From Antitrichia curtipendula (lineage: Eukaryota > Streptophyta > Bryopsida > Hypnales > Leucodontaceae), in the NCBI GenBank assembly GCA_951230915.1, contig OX579639.1, positions 5,084,001-5,148,000 of the forward strand: a DNA stretch of 64,000 bases. Reading direction: 5' to 3'. This document shows positions 44,669 to 57,200 of this stretch, in pieces. The notes beneath the pieces are model-generated. The model was not told where the DNA came from. It ran no database searches and saw only the letters and a list, made by a program, of their open reading frames with translations. Numbering within the stretch: the first letter of the stretch is position 1; each line of letters begins with the position of its first letter. Both the position numbers and the translations under genes were made by a program.

Positions 44669-47600
44669 ATGGCGAGTGGAAATCACCAATATATGCCTAT
44701 CAAAGCATCCAATCCAGAGGATCAACACGTTGATCCTTGCAGCAGTGGGAGCAATGGTGGCTCTGGTGATACGTCTAGACAAGGAAACGAAGATGCTTCT
44801 ATGAAAGCTGAATTTTATCTTGAGCATGTTGGTCGGGTTTCAGCAACGCTTTCGGATACTCATCTTTTGTGGAATTTAGTCGAGGATGAGCTGGTAAATA
44901 TTCTGAACCTTGTATTGCGTTTTCTTTGATGAGAATCATATGTAGCCTTCCGAAGGGACGTTCAGGTTTCTGAGCGTTCATCATACTACTCGTCGTGATT
45001 TGAAAGTGAGGATATTATGTCATGTTGTAAAATCGGGGGATTTCATTAGCGGGAATGCCCTCAAATGATAGAAAAGAAGCTCAGGGTTTTGTTTTTTTCT
45101 GTGTACTGGTGTTTGTATAGAGTGCAAGTCCGCTGTCCTGCTGTGGAACTACAATCAAGGACACCGAAGGGCACCTGCCGGTAATAGAAATTTTCGCCGT
45201 GCAAACATTGGGATTAGGTCCTGTTAGTCAGGCCAAATCGCTTAGTCCTGTGGCACCGAAGCAGGTATGAAAGTTTGCACGTGGAAATCCAAAATCATGA
45301 TTTGGGTTTTCATTTCGATTTGTTTTCTTGCTGCCTCTCTATATGTTTTCAATGCAGCAATTGAAAGAGTAGAAAAATAATGTTGTGTTTTGAACAACTT
45401 AGGTTACATCTTGAGAGGTGGCATTACGTTGTGTGCCTTGTCCTCACATTGGGAGGGTAGTTGCATAGACTTGAAGTGCACACGTTCCTGCGTTCCGGTG
45501 TCAAGTGGGTCCCAAAGTTGTTCAAATTCGGTCACTCAAATGGAGATGTCGTTCGAGAATGGAATCAAAGAATGCGAGGGCTACTACGTGAAGAGTCTCG
45601 TAGGCCAAAATCATTGCTGGTAAGTTTCACTTGTTGTTCACCTCAAATATTCAACAAGTGATGTTAGAGGTCTTCATTTCATATGGTGGTTTAGGTGTGT
45701 ATAACGGAGCATGCAATATAGGTTATGTCTTAGAGGCAGTTGGAGCTTAAAGTTGGATTCCATTACTAGCTTCATATATTTACATCCGACAAGTTAATCA
45801 GATGCTTTGGGCTCGTGTTCAGCGCAGGTATTTGTCAATCCTTATGGAGGAAAGGGGTCTGGTGTCCAAACATGGAAAGAAGTGGCACCACTTTTTGAGC
45901 TCGCGAAGATTAAAGTAACGGTAAAGTTCGATTATTTTTCTCCAGGCATTGTGTATATCTGGGTTACAATGTGTTCAAGATGCCAGTCATGTGTGGTTAT
46001 GGTTGATTTCCTTACCAGTTTTGCACCCACGTCTTGTCTCATCTTTCTGAAGACAATTGAATCGCTAGAATCGAAAGCCAATTTTTATGTTCTTGATTTT
46101 GCAGGTAGTTAAGACTGAAAGGGCAGGTCATGCACGTGATATAATGGACCGTGCTACAAAAGATGAGCTCAACGCTCTGGATGGTGTGATTGTTGTGGTC
46201 CGTCCTTCTTATCTCATTCGACATAGGATAGGAATAATTCTGGTTACATGGATCTTTGAACACCAATAACGACGTGAATACCAGCATATACTGCAACAAG
46301 TAGAAAACTTATTCAGAAGATTATATTTTGCGATTTTAGTACATTCAACTGCAATGGATTCGAGATGCACGTGTTTTGCTGCTTTCTCTGCACTGTGAAG
46401 GTAATAGTCTCGAGTAGACCTGTGTAACTATAACTGGGCGAGTGACCTTTGATTAACTATCCTGTGGTGTGTAGGGTGGAGATGGTTTCTTCAACGAAGT
46501 GGTAAATGGTTTGGTTTTGCATCGTCATAAAGCTCCGGTTGCCATCCTGCCTCAAAGGTTGAAAAGCTTTTATAAGAAGAGAATTCTACTTCAGCAACGT
46601 AATTCTAAAGACAGATTTAAGTCGAATGAGAAGGGGGGGTTGAAACAGCTGTTACTAGGTGATGTAACCACCTCACCAGAAAATCATTTGGATCGGGATC
46701 CTCTTCTCCAACATAGATCTCTGCCTTCACGTTCTGGAGCTGGATTCGATCAAGAGGGAAAGGATGCTGGAACGAGCATAACGACGAGTGCGAGTGGGTT
46801 TGGATCTAAAGGCCCAGACACAGCTGTTACTGACGCAATGGCTCAAGTGAGAGGAGGTGAATATTGGTAAATTGGCACACGGTAGAGTGAATTGATTACT
46901 TATACTGGAGAGTCAACAATGGCGGTGGGTTTATTTTGATGGTGAATGTACTATGTTTAATCTTGATTTTGCACGTTGTTTGGTGATACTGGTAAACCTC
47001 TAAGTTGTAGACGTTTTTTAATTCCTGGTCTACTGGCATGAATTTGAGTGATATAGAACTGGAGAATTCCAACACCACTCTTGCAAATGCAAATCCCAAC
47101 CTGCGACTTGGAATAATACCTGCTGGATCAACGGACACAGTTGTTATCAGGTACTGAGCTCCTTATAACCTCCCAAGTTTTTTCCTGTGACTTTTTGACT
47201 CAGAGTAGGTCATTCTGCAGTGACCTGGAAATGCATATTAGAACATTAACCCTCCAGAGTAAAAGAAGATTATTGTTGTTTGTTTGTGGCGTTTTGAGTG
47301 CAGGGATTTCTTTCTGGGTTTTCGAGAGCCCTGGTTTGTTGGTTTATTCATTATGTTCCATATATGCAGTACAACAGGGGCACGTGATCCGTTAACATCA
47401 GCTCTTCACATAATTCTTGGAGACAGCATGCCTTTGGACATAGTGAGAGTAACGGGCTGGAAGAATCCACGTGACGATACGGCGACGAGTGAGGTGCCAG
47501 AAATTCGTTACGCAGCATCGTTTGTTGGGTATGAGAATAATCCAAGTTCAGATGCTATTGATTAGATCATGTGTGTCACGTTGACTTTCTCATATCTTTA

Positions 47601-49605
47601 TGACCTGTGCTTTGATAAGGTGAGTAACTTTGAACACGCAACAAGGTTCTACGTGACAAGCCGCATTAACGACTGTTTTGTAACAGGTATGGTTTCTATG
47701 GAGATGTAATGAGAGGCAGTGAGGATTTGCGGTGGTTGGGTCCTGCTCGGTATGACATGGCTGGTTGTATGGTCTTCGTGAAACACAAGTAAGAGATTCT
47801 CACTTTGATTCTATTGGTTTCTTAGGATTGTAGGTTATATCCTGAAACATGTAATCCTTCACAAATTGGACTTGTGAGTAACATAATTCTAAAGCAATGG
47901 TTGTGCAACAGGAGTTATGAGGCTGAAATCTCGTTTCTAGATATTCCACAGGATGAATCAGATCCGCTAACAGAGATGCCGCAAGGCCCATGGACTAGAA
48001 AAAAATCCTTCATGTCCAGACACCATGACAGCAAAAAGGTTCGTTCATGGTCTTAAAACTGTATATTGGAAAGCGACTTACACAAATTGCTCCATGTAGT
48101 TCTTGTGATTATTCTTCGTTCTCGGTTGAATCTCGTGATGAAGCCTCTGGAGGGATCGTGAAGCATAGCATAATTTTTTCGGCTTTTACTGATGCCTCGT
48201 GCATTAGGCTGTATGTTAATATAATACTTAATTCAATTTCATCTGCTTCAACGCTGACTGGCATCGATTGAGTGCAGGTTGTATGCGTTGCAAATTGTGC
48301 AGTATGTGCGTCAGGGTATGATTTTTCGCATGTGCTCAACAGTGAGAGTGATACTGAGCACGTAGAGGGAACGCAAGCACCAACATGGAAAACATGCCAG
48401 ACCAAATTTCATAGCATAGGTGCCGCAGTCATGTCTTGTCGGAATGACAAAGCACCCGAAGGAGTGTCTGCCCACGCACACTTGGCAGATGGTTTGCTTC
48501 ACTTGATCCTCATCCGAGAGTGTTCCCGTCCTGAGTACCTCAGGTTTGTTCCGTCAGCTGTTGTGCTTGCAGTGTGGGAATGATTAGATTGCCTGTTAGT
48601 CATTTCAAATGTCGGGTTAGTTCTGGTTTCAGAACAATACGTGGAAGACGTTTGTCTCCATTTCGAAGTGATTTCTGCTCTTCTCCAAAGCCCTGGGACA
48701 CACTACAAGAAATTTGGTTACTGAAGTGCCTGCAGAGTGGATTTAGTTGGGTTTACAGTGTCTATCTGCACTGTAGTATGTGTTTCCTTCTGTCGTTTTG
48801 GAGATATTCTCCCATTTTGAACCCACGCCTACTATGTGGGTTTCATTTTGTTTCGGATCTATGGACGCAGGCAGCTGATCTGCTTGGCTAGGCGTGGTGC
48901 AGATCCTTTCAATTTCCCATTTGTTGAGCATTGCAAGGTACGTATCATACATGACAGATGTGTACTCTTTTATGATTAATCACGCAGTATAAGCCTCCCT
49001 TCTTACGAATAGTTTAAATTCTACAAGATATAAGGGAGAGGATGATATTTGCGTCACATTAAGCATTTTAACTTGTGTCGGATGTGAATTTTGGGGAGAT
49101 GTGGAGAGCTGTGGAGAGGTCTCTCGTTACAAGAGCCCCCTTTTGTTGTGATCAAATTTTTATCGCTATACACGAATTTCTTTTGCATTTCAAAGGGGAG
49201 ATTGTGGAGCACTATTTGAGGGACAGTAGTTAACCGCATTTGCATTCAAAGCCCGTAGACATTTAGCCAGGTCATGGCTACACCACTTCCTAATTGAATT
49301 CCAATTGAGTTTATGAATATTTGAGTTGATTTTGGTAACAGGGGTTGGTATTGGAGATTGGATACGGTATAAGGTCCCTAGCGGTTTTAGTATCCTCTAC
49401 CTTCTGTCCGTATAGCTAGAGTATGACACGGTCGTTGTGCCCGGTTTTCTTATCGGTGCTGCAGACACCCTTGTTCACATTTTCGACATGTGGGGACAAA
49501 GAAAGTGTATGGAGTGTGGATGGTGAGCTACTCCAAGCGCGTCAACTCACGGGCCAAGTATTCCGTGGGCTCGTCAATCTGTTTGCAAGGGGCCCGGAAA
49601 CTTGA
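44669..49605 (+). CDS. Ceramide kinase (CERK/ACD5-type lipid kinase)
   Basis: It transfers phosphate from ATP to ceramide, making ceramide-1-phosphate. The Arabidopsis relative ACD5 restrains ceramide build-up and cell death. Thirteen coding exons: 44669-44893, 45121-45264, 45461-45619, 45828-45920, 46105-46197, 46475-46856, 47057-47150, 47370-47528, 47687-47788, 47912-48038, 48278-48543, 48871-48937 and 49465-49605. All introns are GT-AG and phases close, giving 683 codons, somewhat longer than ACD5. An N-terminal PH-like region (1-175) precedes the diacylglycerol-kinase catalytic domain. That domain has VNPYGGKGSG near 180, the ATP-site GGDGFFNE at 239-246 and GIIPAGSTD near 382. The ceramide-kinase hallmark C-X3-C-X2-C reads CVANCAVC at residues 529-536, which separates it from sphingosine kinases. 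Residues 255-365 are a Ser/Lys/Arg-rich insert of low conservation. The start follows a leader-intron acceptor. Confidence 0.95.
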
Positions 49606-50613
49606 AAATGGTGGTCTATGCTCGTCTAGTTTCGAGAACAAAGGTGTGCGCTCACTAGTCAAATGTGAAATCAACAGCGATAGTCTCGAATTGCCCATTT
49701 TGTAGTATGATCTGATGTTTTCATTTGGTGGGGTGGTGTTCGCATGGAAGTGATTAATTAGCGTTGCAGTGCTCTAGTTCAGTACTAGTAAGGCCTTCGC
49801 ACTTTCATACGAATTTTTGTGTAATTAGGGAAAAGAGATGTCTAGGTGGGTAATGAAATACCCGAACCATGCTTATAGTTGATGCGTGCGATAACACTCT
49901 TTTGTGCTTCACATCAATTACAGATATTGAATAAGCTATCATCATCTTGAGACTTGTGACTGCTGTCATCTCAAGGTACTCAGAACTATGCTCAGCTTAG
50001 CACCTGAAACATTTTTTACAGAGGCTTTGTGACACCTTAGAATTGACCATGATGCCCTGAATCTTGAGTATCCATGACGCCCATGCTCCCACTTCGTGTA
50101 GAGGCACAATAAGAGGAAGGTAAAATACGAGTATGATGTGTACATAGATACACATGGTTGCATTCCTGGCTTTGAGTGGCTATAGAACCAAGCACAAATA
50201 ACAGCTTATCAGAACAATACTATTCTAGTGCAGCAACTCGACATTGGTAAATTGAATGGATATGGAGTTTCAATGTCTAAAGGTGCTATGCACTAACAAC
50301 ATAACGTTCTTGAAAACTCTTGGGGGTTCCGCTTTGTAAATAGTAAAGCAAACGAATATGCTTGGGGAAGTTTTTCATTCAAAATATTAGAGAACTCATG
50401 ATTGAATAATATTATTTATTTATTTGCTTTCCAAGAATGTTTGATTGGAATGATAAAGGACTTAAATTGCTTGTCCAAGAATGAAATATGCATGCTCACA
50501 ACCTGGATTTCTAATCATTTGTCCCTTCAGTTCACGATGTTTGAAGTTTGCTTCTTATGTTTGCTTTCATTGAAACTGTCTCCAGAAGGCGAAATACAGT
50601 ATCCATGTCTTAA
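49606..50613. other. Downstream region of the ceramide kinase
   Basis: It probably includes the 3' untranslated region. No canonical AATAAA was found close to the stop. No further gene is supported. Confidence 0.4.
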
Positions 50614-50853
50614 CCCTTAAACGATGGGCTCATAGCCGTGGAAATCATCTGTCTTAACACCGTGTGAAAGTCTTAACACCGTGTGAATTGCTGGATTAAA
50701 ATAATGCAGAAGCACTCACTGGCAGACAAACTACAGTAGATGATCTTCCCTTTTCACACAAAATTGGGAGGATGAATAGTTCCACTTCTGTCCTACAGGG
50801 AGAGATTCTTTGTCATTCATCATCCAGAAAATGGCCTCGGCGACGTTTATGGG
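50614..50853. mobile_element. TTAA/CCC miniature element (240 bp)
   Basis: TTAA stands at 50610-50613 and 50854-50857. The left end is CCCTTAAACGATGGGC and the right end in reverse is CCCATAAACGTCGCCG, an imperfect inverted repeat starting CCC. No coding capacity. The internal sequence (TTCACACAAAAT ... CTTCTGTCCTACAGGGAGA) recurs in the subtilase intron at 55,995-56,216. Confidence 0.72.
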
Positions 50854-51270
50854 TTAAAGATTTGATTTTGTGACAAGATATACACATAATGAATCTTCTA
50901 CACGCGTCTGGTGCACGCCCTTGAAACCTACAGTTTATACGTCAGGTCAAAATGCAATGTTGATTCCAATTCTCAAAGGAAAAGGTACAAGCTTACAAGG
51001 GCTAAAGAATGTAGCATCCTCTTCCTCAAGGTCACCTTACAATTTACAATCGTAATTGTTGGTCTTATTCTCAGCAAGACACTTCGCGCGGGCGGCATCA
51101 TATCCTGACAGCAGGACACAGCACACACCTCACCCTACAAGGTCTCGTATCTACACAATTTCCTCAAGCATCAACTCCAAGAAGAAAGGCACATTTCGCC
51201 TCTTCTCAAGAATGAAAACTAAAACGGCCGAGGGGACAAAGCAACAACTAGAATCATGTTAAGCCTCTAT

Positions 51271-54200
51271 CTATATTTGTTTGTAGGTCACAGTAACCGG
51301 AACTTGCACCTTATGTCCTAAGCTTCCAGTGAGATAAATACTCCCAAAGCTTGTTTGGTTCACATAAATGGAGGTGTTGAGAGCTGTAAGAGTGACCGTC
51401 AACAGCTGCTTGGCCGCAGCAGCAATAGTGAATGTCGTAGGAACAACTAGCACGTTCACACCAGTCGGCTCAGTGATGACTGCAGTGTAGGTCTCATTGA
51501 AACCACCCACATTGGTCACTGTCCTTGGAACAATTCGCGACGTTACAAGACTGCCGATGGTTATGCTTGGCAAGTTGAGATCTGATGCCAACCCTGGATT
51601 TACCGGACATGTTGCAGTTGTGATTCCAGCGACTGAAACTTTTTCGGCACACAGGAATGTGATGTAGTCGTCATAAGCTGCACCCAAAGCAGGTCACTCT
51701 TAATATCCACGACAGAAAATGCCGACATAATTTTGCAAAAAAATAACCCCTAAATGTTCAAATAGTCGAAAGAGGCCAGTTACATGTGTATAAAAGAGAA
51801 AATTTTCGAGATATCCAAAAGCTGGTACGCGAAGAAGGCGATTCTAGAATCGTGTTCCCAAACTCTATGGAGCTGATCCGCTGGGATAGCATTGTGCCCA
51901 ATTTTGGTGGCAAGCACGAATCACAAGGTCTGACATCCCCTACAGTTGACATCTCCTACAATGAATCGTTTTGCACACAAAGATACATTTCTGGCTCCTA
52001 CAACTTCTTCTTTCTCTCCTAGACATTAGGTTGTCCCACCATCATCTCCACTGTTTTATTCTATCATTGGAATGGCTAAACATAAGCCCAAACATGGATT
52101 CTTCATAAAGGATGATCTTCCAACTAAATCAAAAATGTTATGAAATGCCTTACATAATGATTGAGGGGAAATACTCACTTGCATCGAAGATCAAACCAGG
52201 ATCGAGAGCTGAAGTAGCATCCACAAAGCCAAAACCGAAGTCGAACGCATTGCCAGGTCTCTTATATTGGGTCATGACATTGGCAACTATATCCCGCTCG
52301 TAATCGTAAGCAACGAGAGTTTTATTCGTAGAATCAACGGGGACGGCTGTCGTGCTGAGAGCAGATGCAACAGCAGAAGGGCTCCACGTAGGGTGCATTT
52401 GCCTAACAAGAGCTGAAGCACCTGCAATGTGTGGGGTTGCCATACTTGTTCCACTAATCATGGCCCATTTTTCACCTGCATGACATGCACCACAAATCAA
52501 TCCAAAAGCAAACTTGAACACAGGCTTCAATATGGAAGCAAAATAGGGGTATCGAGCGGTTGACTCGTAGAGCCAGATTTCACTATTATTATTGCTTGCG
52601 AATGCTAAGCTAGACGGCAAGATTCTTGGGCTTACAACAGTTCAGGACCGAAAAGAAATGGTGAAATTTCGCACTGAAAGTCAAGAGCTCTGAAACTCCC
52701 TAATGCTCCAAAACACTACTTGAATATTATTGCCTGGTTAGACATTACCACGGAAGAGAGGAAGACCGGATGTGGCAAGAGGAGTCCAAGCCGACCAAAT
52801 ATCAACACCAGGGGCGACAATATTTGGCTTCAACACATCAGTCACTTCTTCATCAGTGGGTGACGCTGTCTCCAACCCAATGTAATAGTCCGGTCCTCGA
52901 GAAGAAAAAGGAGCAATCTTGGGAGGAACAGCGGCGAATGGACCAAACTTGGGAGGCAACTCGTAGACTGCCTTGTTTCCACTCAACCTTCCTGTTGGAC
53001 CCACAGCATTCAGCTTCGCAGCTGCGTAGAACGTCTGAAATGACTGTCAAAAGCAAAGACATCGTATCAGCAACGGTTGGCACGAATGATTTCTCCAAGA
53101 TCGGATTCAGAGATGGATTTTAAACCATAGTACACACTTTGCAAATTTGATCGAGTACATTAGACTTCTTACCCCTACTTTTTACCTTCTGTTACACTAA
53201 TAATAATTGAGTGTAGTTCATGAATCAATGAAGTACACCGTTCCCCACTAAACAAATTGTACCTCTAGCAACTCAAATCTTTGAATCACATCTAGCATTG
53301 AAGTTGCACAACAACAAACAAAAGAGTACGGAAGATCAAAATCAGTTCATCCCATTTTCGCTTTCACTTGAAACTCTTGGAAATCAGTGAATTTGACAAT
53401 CCAATGGAAAATATAAAAGCGTAGTGATCCAATTGCATCCCTACGAACTCAAATTCTTTAAGCAATGGCGTTGCACAACATGAGAGAGGAAGGTTGGAAG
53501 ATGAAGCTCAATGTGAAACTCAACAATGCACCACGACTGTTACCAACAAAAGCTTTGGCATTACCTGAAATTGTGTTGCTCCTGCGATGACAATGGCTGG
53601 AAAATCTTGGAAATTCCAATAGGTAGGACTTAGGGTCTCCAAAAACCGAACGCTCGCCAAGATCACCAATCCCACAGCACCGGTTGACACTGCCGCGGCG
53701 TAAGAAAGGTTGCCTACATTCGCAGCTGTGTAACTGAGACCATTCCATGAACAGACCAAGATCTTGCCCTCTATAAGGGCAGCGTTAAAGTCCAACGCAT
53801 CAGCGCAATCGAAGTCGGAGTTCACAACGTTGCCAGCATCGACAGCCTTGATCAAAGAGTAACTCGTAGTGCCGGGTGTTGGAGCTGCACACAGAATGCA
53901 AACAATCAGGTGAACAGGACATGAAGCCATTTAATGCCAAGTCTGGTGTTGAAGGAAACTATCTCATCCGTGAGTCAGGGGGTAGGAAGAAGAGGATTAT
54001 AAATCTTCTCCTCATTCTAAGTCCTTAGATCACCCAAAAAGTACACACTTGGACATTCTAGATAGAGCAGAACGGCTGGGCATTATGACCAACGACTCTC
54101 TCAAGCATTATGGTCCATTCTGCCAGAGAAGGACGTAGAATTTCATAGGGGGAGAGTCTGCAATCTCTCCACTATTTGCAATACTAAATTGCTTATTTCA

Positions 54201-57200
54201 AAAGGCCCTGTAGAGTACATCTCCATATCAAAAAAAGACTCACTACAGTCTGTGAGCAGGGTTAAATTGAGTAAAGAAGTGAGGATGTTGGCGAGCCTTA
54301 TATTTTGAGCTCAAGACGTTGCACAAACAAGATCAACAAGATTCCTCGTGCACGGAAGCAAAGGCAGCTGATCAAGAATTTTATCCGTATAGGTACAAGC
54401 TTGTAAGCTACTTTAGATAATTGTGACCTCCATTGCCAATACCTGATCCAAATTCAAGCAATTGAGAGAAGCAATTAGGGTTAGGGTTTCAAACTAGGTC
54501 AGAAGGGCAAGCAAGCACTTACGAGAGAGGTTAAATCCGGTGAAGTTCTGGCCATCGCCGGTATACAAGTAGCCCGGGTACGTGCGATCCGTGGTGGTAG
54601 CACCCACAGAGGTCACCCAGGGGCTCCACGAGGAGATCGTGGAAACTCCCGGCCCAGAGTTTCCAGCAGCATGCGCAACGAACACGTTGAGCTTGACAGC
54701 TCCCAGACAAGCCTCCATAAAGCTGTCTGTGTAGGTGACCACGCCCACCGAGGCGGTCTCTGGGCCCAGTGACAAACTGAGCACATCGACTCCATCAGCA
54801 ACAGCCTGTAATCGAACCCCAACAAAACAACAAATTCAAATTCCATGCCAAATTCTCCTGCCCATCCGAACTCTTTCCAAAATGTCAATCGCAGCTGCAG
54901 GAAAATATATAGAATAACGTGTATGACGTAACTGGCAGAATAAGAAATTCTTATACCAAGTCCTTACAGTCGTAGTCGTTGCGATTCCTTTCTAGACTGC
55001 AGTGTCATTCTGTCAGTAAACTTAAAGTGCACACTACGACAAACCTCCACAAGCAAACAGGTACAAAGTTTACTGTGTCCAATCAAGCCCTAAAAAATCA
55101 CTTAGTTGTGATAGGAACGATGGAACCACCTTGTCAATAGCAGCAATGATATCTGAGGTGAATCCTTGACCCTCCTCGTTTAACGCCTTGTAAATTGATA
55201 AACTGCGGACAAGCACAGAATGTGAGAAAAAATTCGGTAATGTTTGAATTGCACTTCACCAAGCTACTGCCATTGAGTATCTGCTGAATTCCTCCTGGTT
55301 AAGCAATCGACATCTTACAGTGAAGACTCACCGTGCTCTAGGGGCAACGCCACTGGCGCTGCCGTACTCCTGACCGTTCGCAACCACAGGCACTCCATTA
55401 TTGCCTGCAGCAGTACCCGCACAATGCCTGCAGAAACAAACAAGATGGGGAAAACACAGTAGGATTCAGTGAATTCGTAGAATTCTAAAATCCATCCTTA
55501 TTCCTTCGCACTTCGCCCCTATTCTCTTAGCTCAAAAATTAGGGTTCATTGGCAAGCTTTAGTGTCTTCAGTTCTCCATGTAAACTTCTTCAACTCCAAC
55601 AGGGGAAATCAATGAACTGATTGACGTGTAAACTCCAACCCTAAATTGCACTTCATCTTATTTCTCTTACAAAGAATGGAGAGTTGAATGGCAAGACTTA
55701 TACCGGTTTTAATGCAAACTTCATCCTCTCTTATACTTAATTAAAACGGCTGAAGACGGTTCCTTGAAAGCTCTAACTAGGAGACTCTCACAAAGCCACA
55801 TCCTCCAACAATCAAGGTGGTGAATTTAGGAAGGGGAAATCAATAACTGTACCTCTCTACAATACTCAATAAATCGACCACCAATTAAGAATTCTTTGAA
55901 AGCTCCAAGAGATTCCAATGACACTTCTTCCATTTATAGGATGGTGGGATGTGAAAAGAGGAGAGTATGCAACCATGATTTTCACTAATATTAATCATAG
56001 AACGTCAAATTGCTCACCATCAAAATCATCTTTTCTATTACCATGTAAATCATTTGCTTAGAAAATTCAAGAGCTCTCATTGGAAGTTAAACTATTGTGC
56101 AAGCCCTCCCTTTTTCACACACAAAATTTCAAAGATGAACATCTGTACTTTTGTCTTACGTAGAAGGATTCTTTATCATCCATTGGACATTTTTAGGCTG
56201 CTGCATCATTACAGGGTTAAATGAATTAAATTTCAACTTGTTCACTAGAAGCACTAATTGAATACCTTTGAAGAAGCTACATGTTGTTCATTAGCATGTG
56301 AGAATGAGAAAGTACACAACATTAACACCCTAAGAACATATTCACACCAAAGAGATATCTTAACCTTTAGAGACATATCTTGATTTTAGGAGGAACAAAA
56401 TAACCCCTTGGTCTTAGTGGAGATTGAAAGTAGATGTAATGGGTAGATTAGTTTGACCTCTTGCTTTGAGTGGAGTTATCAATCCTTTTGTTACTCACAT
56501 CCAATTTATGAATCATATCTAGATTCATTACCCCTTGAACTCTTCATTAATGATGGTTTTGGAGGCAACTTTACGATTATTATTTCACCCTCAACAATAA
56601 GAAAATTTCCCTTTAGATCAATGTAAAGTAAATTCTAGACCTAAAATCATTTGTTAATGGTTTCTATTACTATATTATCAAAGTTTTTGAAGATCTTGTT
56701 GGGAATCAAAAGAAGAATCCCAATTTCCTTTGTATTCATATGAATAAACTATGACTGATCAAAGTGCTAAAAATAGGTGTATCCAAAACTAACCTCTAAA
56801 CTCTTACAAATGAAGACAATGGACTCTAGGGTACAAAAAGAATTGCCACCAATTCCTTCCAATTCCCAACCTTTCAGTGCCATTCAAATAGCCATTTTAA
56901 TTTTGTACATATTAATTTTAAGACAATCAGTCTTCAAAGCTTTATGGCTATAGAACCATTACGGGCAACATTTACAACTTTAGAGAAGTGTCATGTAAAG
57001 AATGGAGTTGTTTGGACTATGATAAATTATTTTTGTCCAAATACTATACATTCCAATCAGAAATATATAGGAATCTATTCAATTTTAGGTCACAATTATT
57101 AAACAAAGATACACCACACCACATGCCAAATTAGTTTTATGCAAGTGTATAGGACATATACTACTCCATGCATTAGAGTTATGTAGGCCAAACAATTCCC

